24,781 nucleotides of DNA from Cylindrodendrum hubeiense (taxonomy: Eukaryota; Ascomycota; Sordariomycetes; Hypocreales; Nectriaceae). Shown in pieces: positions 21,277 to 24,781 of the stretch. Made by a program: the position numbers and the translations under genes. The stretch lies in NCBI GenBank assembly GCA_014621425.1, contig JAANBB010000524.1, forward strand, positions 1 through 24,781, read 5' to 3'. Below the pieces are notes generated by a model, which had not been told where the DNA came from, ran no database searches, and worked only from the letters and a program-made list of their open reading frames with translations. The stretch's first letter is position 1. Each line of letters starts with the position of its first letter.

Positions 21277-21797
21277 TTTTTTCTAGAAACAATAGGTTAT
21301 GGAGAGTGTAAATGAATCGAATTACAGACGTGACCTTGGCATACGATGAGATGTTGGGAACTTTTGTGTATGACGCATGGGAGCGCCGAGGACGTCATTG
21401 GTTTCTCCCTGGTGTTTTTGGTACGACTGAGACATGGCGTCACTGGACACGTTGGAAAAGGCCGAATTTCAACACTATTAACACTCAATTCAGACAAATA
21501 GGCAATGCGACAGCTATAATTGCATTATATATCAGGCCTAAGCTAACTAATGTGCTTTTTCAGACATCCTGCCTCCATCCCTCGGAGTCAAGTTACACCT
21601 TCTGTGACGGACGCGGGCGCACGTGATTCCGCGTTAGTAGACAAGGATACCTGCAGGGATAAGGTGAATTGGGACCACGCCTCGCCAACATCGTGCATAC
21701 AAGGAGACACCAACGTCGCTATTAACATTGAAAAAACATCACGTACACCTGAATTGTCTGTTTATATTCGCCACTGGCACCGCGGGACCGAGCAGAT
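21277..21797. promoter_or_regulatory. Divergent promoter, FAD oxidoreductase / TDP1
   Basis: These 521 bp lie between two opposed start codons. Candidate sites are GACGTCATTGG at 21391-21401 (a CRE-like GACGTCA overlapping an inverted CCAAT box) and an E-box CACGTG at 21620-21625. Use of these sites is inferred, not shown. Confidence 0.5.
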
Positions 21798-24045
21798 ATG
21801 ACTGGAGCCCATACGGACATCCCCGACCCGGAGAGCGACATGGACGACGACGAAGCACTCCGCTATGCAATTGCCCTCTCGCTCCAGGACCAGGAGCCAC
21901 AGGATCAGCCGGCAGAGCAGAAGCCGCCGAGAAAGCCATCCTCCAACCACAGCGAGTCCACATCTGGCGGGGCAACGCTTGGTCTACTCACACTGGATCG
22001 CAAAAAGATGGAAGAGGAAAGGTTACAGCGACTAGCCAAGCGGCGTCGACGTGCCTCCTCAGATGACGATGTTGTCGAGGTGCCGCCCCCCAAGCGAAAG
22101 GCGCCTCTCGAGTCGTCTAAATCCCCTAGCTTGCCACCTTTTGCGAACGGCACTGTCAAGAAGACCTGGGCTCGTGGATACCCGCGGACGCCTGATGACA
22201 TCAAGATCGAGGAGATATTGCAGAAGGAGAGCCTCATGCTGGCTGTCCTAAGTTCCTACCAGTGGGATGACGAATGGATCATGTCCAAGGTAGACTTGCG
22301 GAAAACCAAGTTACTGCTGTTGGCATTTGCAGCCGATGAAGCCCAGGTAGGTTGCGGCTCACTGTTAGCTCTTCCCCGTTCCAGACTCGGATGCTGATAA
22401 GTGACCGAATACAGAAGACAGCCATGCGATCAAATGCGCCACCCGGAATCAAATTTTGCTTTCCCGCTATGAATGGACCTGGGTCGATGCATTCCAAACT
22501 CCAGTTACTAAAGTATCCAGACTACCTTCGGGTGGTAGTACCCACAGGCAACTTGGTGCCTTATGACTGGGGCGAAACCGGTGTTATGGAGAATGTCAGT
22601 GACCCAGGGAGAGGCGTTCTACAGCACTGGGTGAAGGGTCGCTAACCAGATCTTAGATGGCCTTCTTGATCGATCTACCCCGACTCGCCAACTCTGCTGA
22701 TCACCAGCCAACCACGTTTAGCACCGAGCTCGGCCGATTCCTGGAGGCGACGGGCGTTGACAAAAATATGACTAACAGTCTTGCAAATTACGACTTCTCA
22801 CGAACGAAGCATATCCGCTTTGTGTACACGATGTATGCTCACTGGATTAATAAATAAAAATCCCGTCCCCGCCCCCGCACGCGCTGACGCTATATAGTCC
22901 CGGTGGCCATCTAGACGAGTCGCGGAAGCGAGTAGGTAAGTTGTCGCATGTGTTACACAAACTCGGAGGACGGCAGCTCACAAGCTATCTCAAGGATATT
23001 GCGGACTAGGGGCCAGTGTGGCTTCCCTTGGACTGGCCACCAGCGACCCCGTCCAGGTGGACTTAGTGGTGTGTGCCGTGTGCCACACGACCCAAAAAAA
23101 AGTTACTAACTCGAGGCACCAGTGCGCCTCTCTTGGATCCATCAACTGTGATTTGGTCGGAGCCATGTACAACGCCTGTCGAGGTAACCCCCCACTAAGG
23201 AGTGCTGGTTGCTCTAGACTTGCCCAAGAACGACCGATGGTCTGACGCAGTGCAGGTGACGATGGCATGACAGAATACAACTCGAGGCTGAGCCGTGCGA
23301 CCAAGGCCAAAGCGCCAAGGACGGCGGAACCGTTCAAGGACCATTTCAGGATCTATTTTCCTACAGACGAGACAGTAGCCCAGAGCCGGGGAGGACGAAT
23401 GGTGCGTCACGGGCCATTTGCCGAGTGAGCAAAGATGCTGTAATTGGGCGAGGACGCTAACAAGAAACGCGCTGCAGGCTGCGGGCACCATCTGCGTCCA
23501 GGCCAAGTGGTGGCGCGCACCAACCTTCCCCACCGAACTGGTTCGCGATTGTGTCAACACTCGCGATGGGCTGTTGATGCATAGCAAAATGATCTTCGTG
23601 CGGAAGATTCGATTCCGTGAGGGCCGGTCGGCAGCGAAAGCGGAAGCGGAAACGGAACCAACGAACGCGGGCGCGGATTCAAATCCCGGTAAATCGTCGC
23701 CGGGTTGGGCGTATATTGGCAGCGCAAATCTGTCAGAGAGCGCATGGTGAGACACGGCCAGTCCGGCAACGAATTTGAAATGTCACTGACGAGAAACCGA
23801 ATCCGAGCAGGGGCCGCTTAGTCAAGGATCGAGCAACAGGCAAGCCCAAGATGAGCTGTCGCAATTGGGAGTGCGGCGTAGTGATTCGAGTTCCTGGTGC
23901 CAGCGAGGCCCAAGCCCAGGCGGGGGGGTCCAGGGACGATGTCAGCAACATGGGCATTTTCGAGGGTACGATTCCGGTACCTATGCGATTCCCGGGACGG
24001 CGCTACCGTGAGACCGAGGAGCCCTGGTTCTATGCCCAGACGTGA
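21798..24045 (+). CDS. TDP1: Tyrosyl-DNA phosphodiesterase 1 with N-terminal UIM (9 exons)
   Basis: The exons are 21798-22346, 22415-22594, 22657-22832, 22898-22935, 22995-23068, 23123-23183, 23256-23401, 23478-23746 and 23811-24045, giving 575 residues; introns are 54-76 nt. Both HKD half-sites of the phospholipase D fold are present: H209-S-K211 with N229 in PTGNL, and H443-S-K445 with N492 in IGSANLSESAWG. Family role: nuclear hydrolysis of 3'-phosphotyrosyl links left by trapped topoisomerase I, through a His-DNA intermediate. An N-terminal DEALRYAIALSLQDQ (about 18-32) fits a ubiquitin-interacting motif, followed by a basic RRRR stretch and a likely nuclear signal (PPKRK). A Lys/Glu/Ala-rich insert (about 457-480) lies between H443 and N492. 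Introns 2 and 5 have weaker donors (GTCAGT, GTGTGT); intron 5 has a TACTAAC branch site. The 38-nt exon 4 is needed to keep GGHLDESRKRVGYCGLG intact. Confidence 0.93.
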
Positions 24046-24781
24046 GGGGCCAAGCTATCTCGATTGTGGCGATGCCAAGATGGGGAGAGCCGGGAACCTA
24101 ATCTACGTACCTACAGTAGGTAGGTACATTTTGTATCGAGCGTGGGGAACAGCTGGGCTAGAAGTCAGGCTAAGTGACCCAGCGCGAGGGGAGGCGATCG
24201 TCACCAATGAGGGCTCGTCCTCTGACCTGAACGAGACAAAGAAACGATGTTCACAGTGTGGGGGACATGGCTGGCAGCGAGAGACGAGGCGCACGTCGTA
24301 CAGTAGTTGGGATCGATAAAATAGCAGGGCCAGACTCCAGCCTCCAGCCTCCAAGGCCATGACTATCAATCAACTGGCAGGCAAGCAAGGCCGGTGGAGG
24401 ACAATTCAATATTAGATTACGAACGGCACAATGGACCAGGGATAAGGGACACGGCAGAGCACCGACCATGCTGTTCGGTACGAGTAGAGCAGGCCTAGGG
24501 CAAGGTCATTTTCTCCAATGCCGTGGCATCGCGGACGCAGCTTTAGGCGGACGCACGCACGTTTTGTATGGTACAGTGCAGCTGGGGACATCGTGGTGGG
24601 CAGCGATGGGGTTGTATCATCACATGCGGGCGCGGCACAGAGAAAGGGAGGTCTCCCCAGGTCTACCTGCCCCGCCCCAGCTCCCCCAATGTTAATGCCG
24701 GGCCTTGCTTGCATGCTCCATCTGTACGTGCCTAGATGCACGCAGTAGACAGGCCCGTCGCTGTCAATTGACCTTGACGGG
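24046..24781. other. Downstream flank of TDP1, no gene seen
   Basis: These 736 bp at the window end hold the TDP1 3' UTR and intergenic DNA. Frames on both strands lack family resemblance. A palindrome with a single-A spacer sits at 24108-24122. Confidence 0.55.
24108..24122. repeat. Palindrome TACCTAC-A-GTAGGTA
   Basis: Perfect 7-bp arms flank a single A at 24115, and a further GGTAC follows. The layout resembles the palindrome at 92-108. TACCTAC/GTAGGTA motifs recur in intergenic DNA of sordariomycetes. Confidence 0.7.

Overview
The window reads as nuclear DNA of a filamentous ascomycete (Pezizomycotina, most likely a sordariomycete). The grounds are short GT-AG introns of mostly 54-110 nt, compact housekeeping genes on both strands, CT-rich leaders, TACCTAC/GTAGGTA-type intergenic motifs, and proteins that read as fungal family members. 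There are no bacterial-type operons, and I found no CRISPR array, rRNA, convincing tRNA, transposase or viral gene. No sequence search was run; all assignments come from reading motifs and hand-built splice models.

Layout. Positions 1-4622 hold no gene I can support, only short repeats and palindromes, ending in the CT-rich leader of the first gene. 4623-5855 (+) is the methionine-salvage enolase-phosphatase E1 (UTR4 type). 6294-7172 (-) is a BMT2-type 25S rRNA methyltransferase, head to head with 7724-8509 (+), ribosomal protein uL23/RPL25. 9043-9434 (-) is the small Tim chaperone Tim8. 9976-11874 (-) is a CorA/Alr/Mnr2-type Mg2+ transporter. After about 1.9 kb without a gene come 13746-14178 (+), signal peptidase complex subunit SPC1, and 14331-14853 (-), the cullin-RING subunit RBX1/Hrt1, tail to tail. 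16305-17441 (+) is a disordered protein with a PNRC/Edc1-like decapping-enhancer motif. 18404-19060 (-) is the remnant of a degenerate fungal protein-kinase-like gene. 19548-21276 (-) is a FAD-dependent oxidoreductase of unknown substrate, divergent from 21798-24045 (+), a nine-exon tyrosyl-DNA phosphodiesterase (TDP1) with an N-terminal ubiquitin-interacting motif. 24046-24781 has no supported gene.

The genes are mostly unrelated housekeeping functions: metabolite salvage, ribosome biogenesis, mitochondrial import, Mg2+ transport, ER signal peptide processing, ubiquitin ligation, mRNA decay and DNA repair. The one pairing with an obvious functional link is BMT2/RPL25, which share a divergent promoter containing an AACCCTAA telobox-like site. 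I saw no secondary-metabolite cluster, defence island or other new multi-gene system. The most notable items are the frameshifted kinase remnant, a GC-AG intron in the FAD oxidoreductase, the UIM on TDP1, the telobox, and two similar palindromes with a single-A spacer near the two ends of the window.
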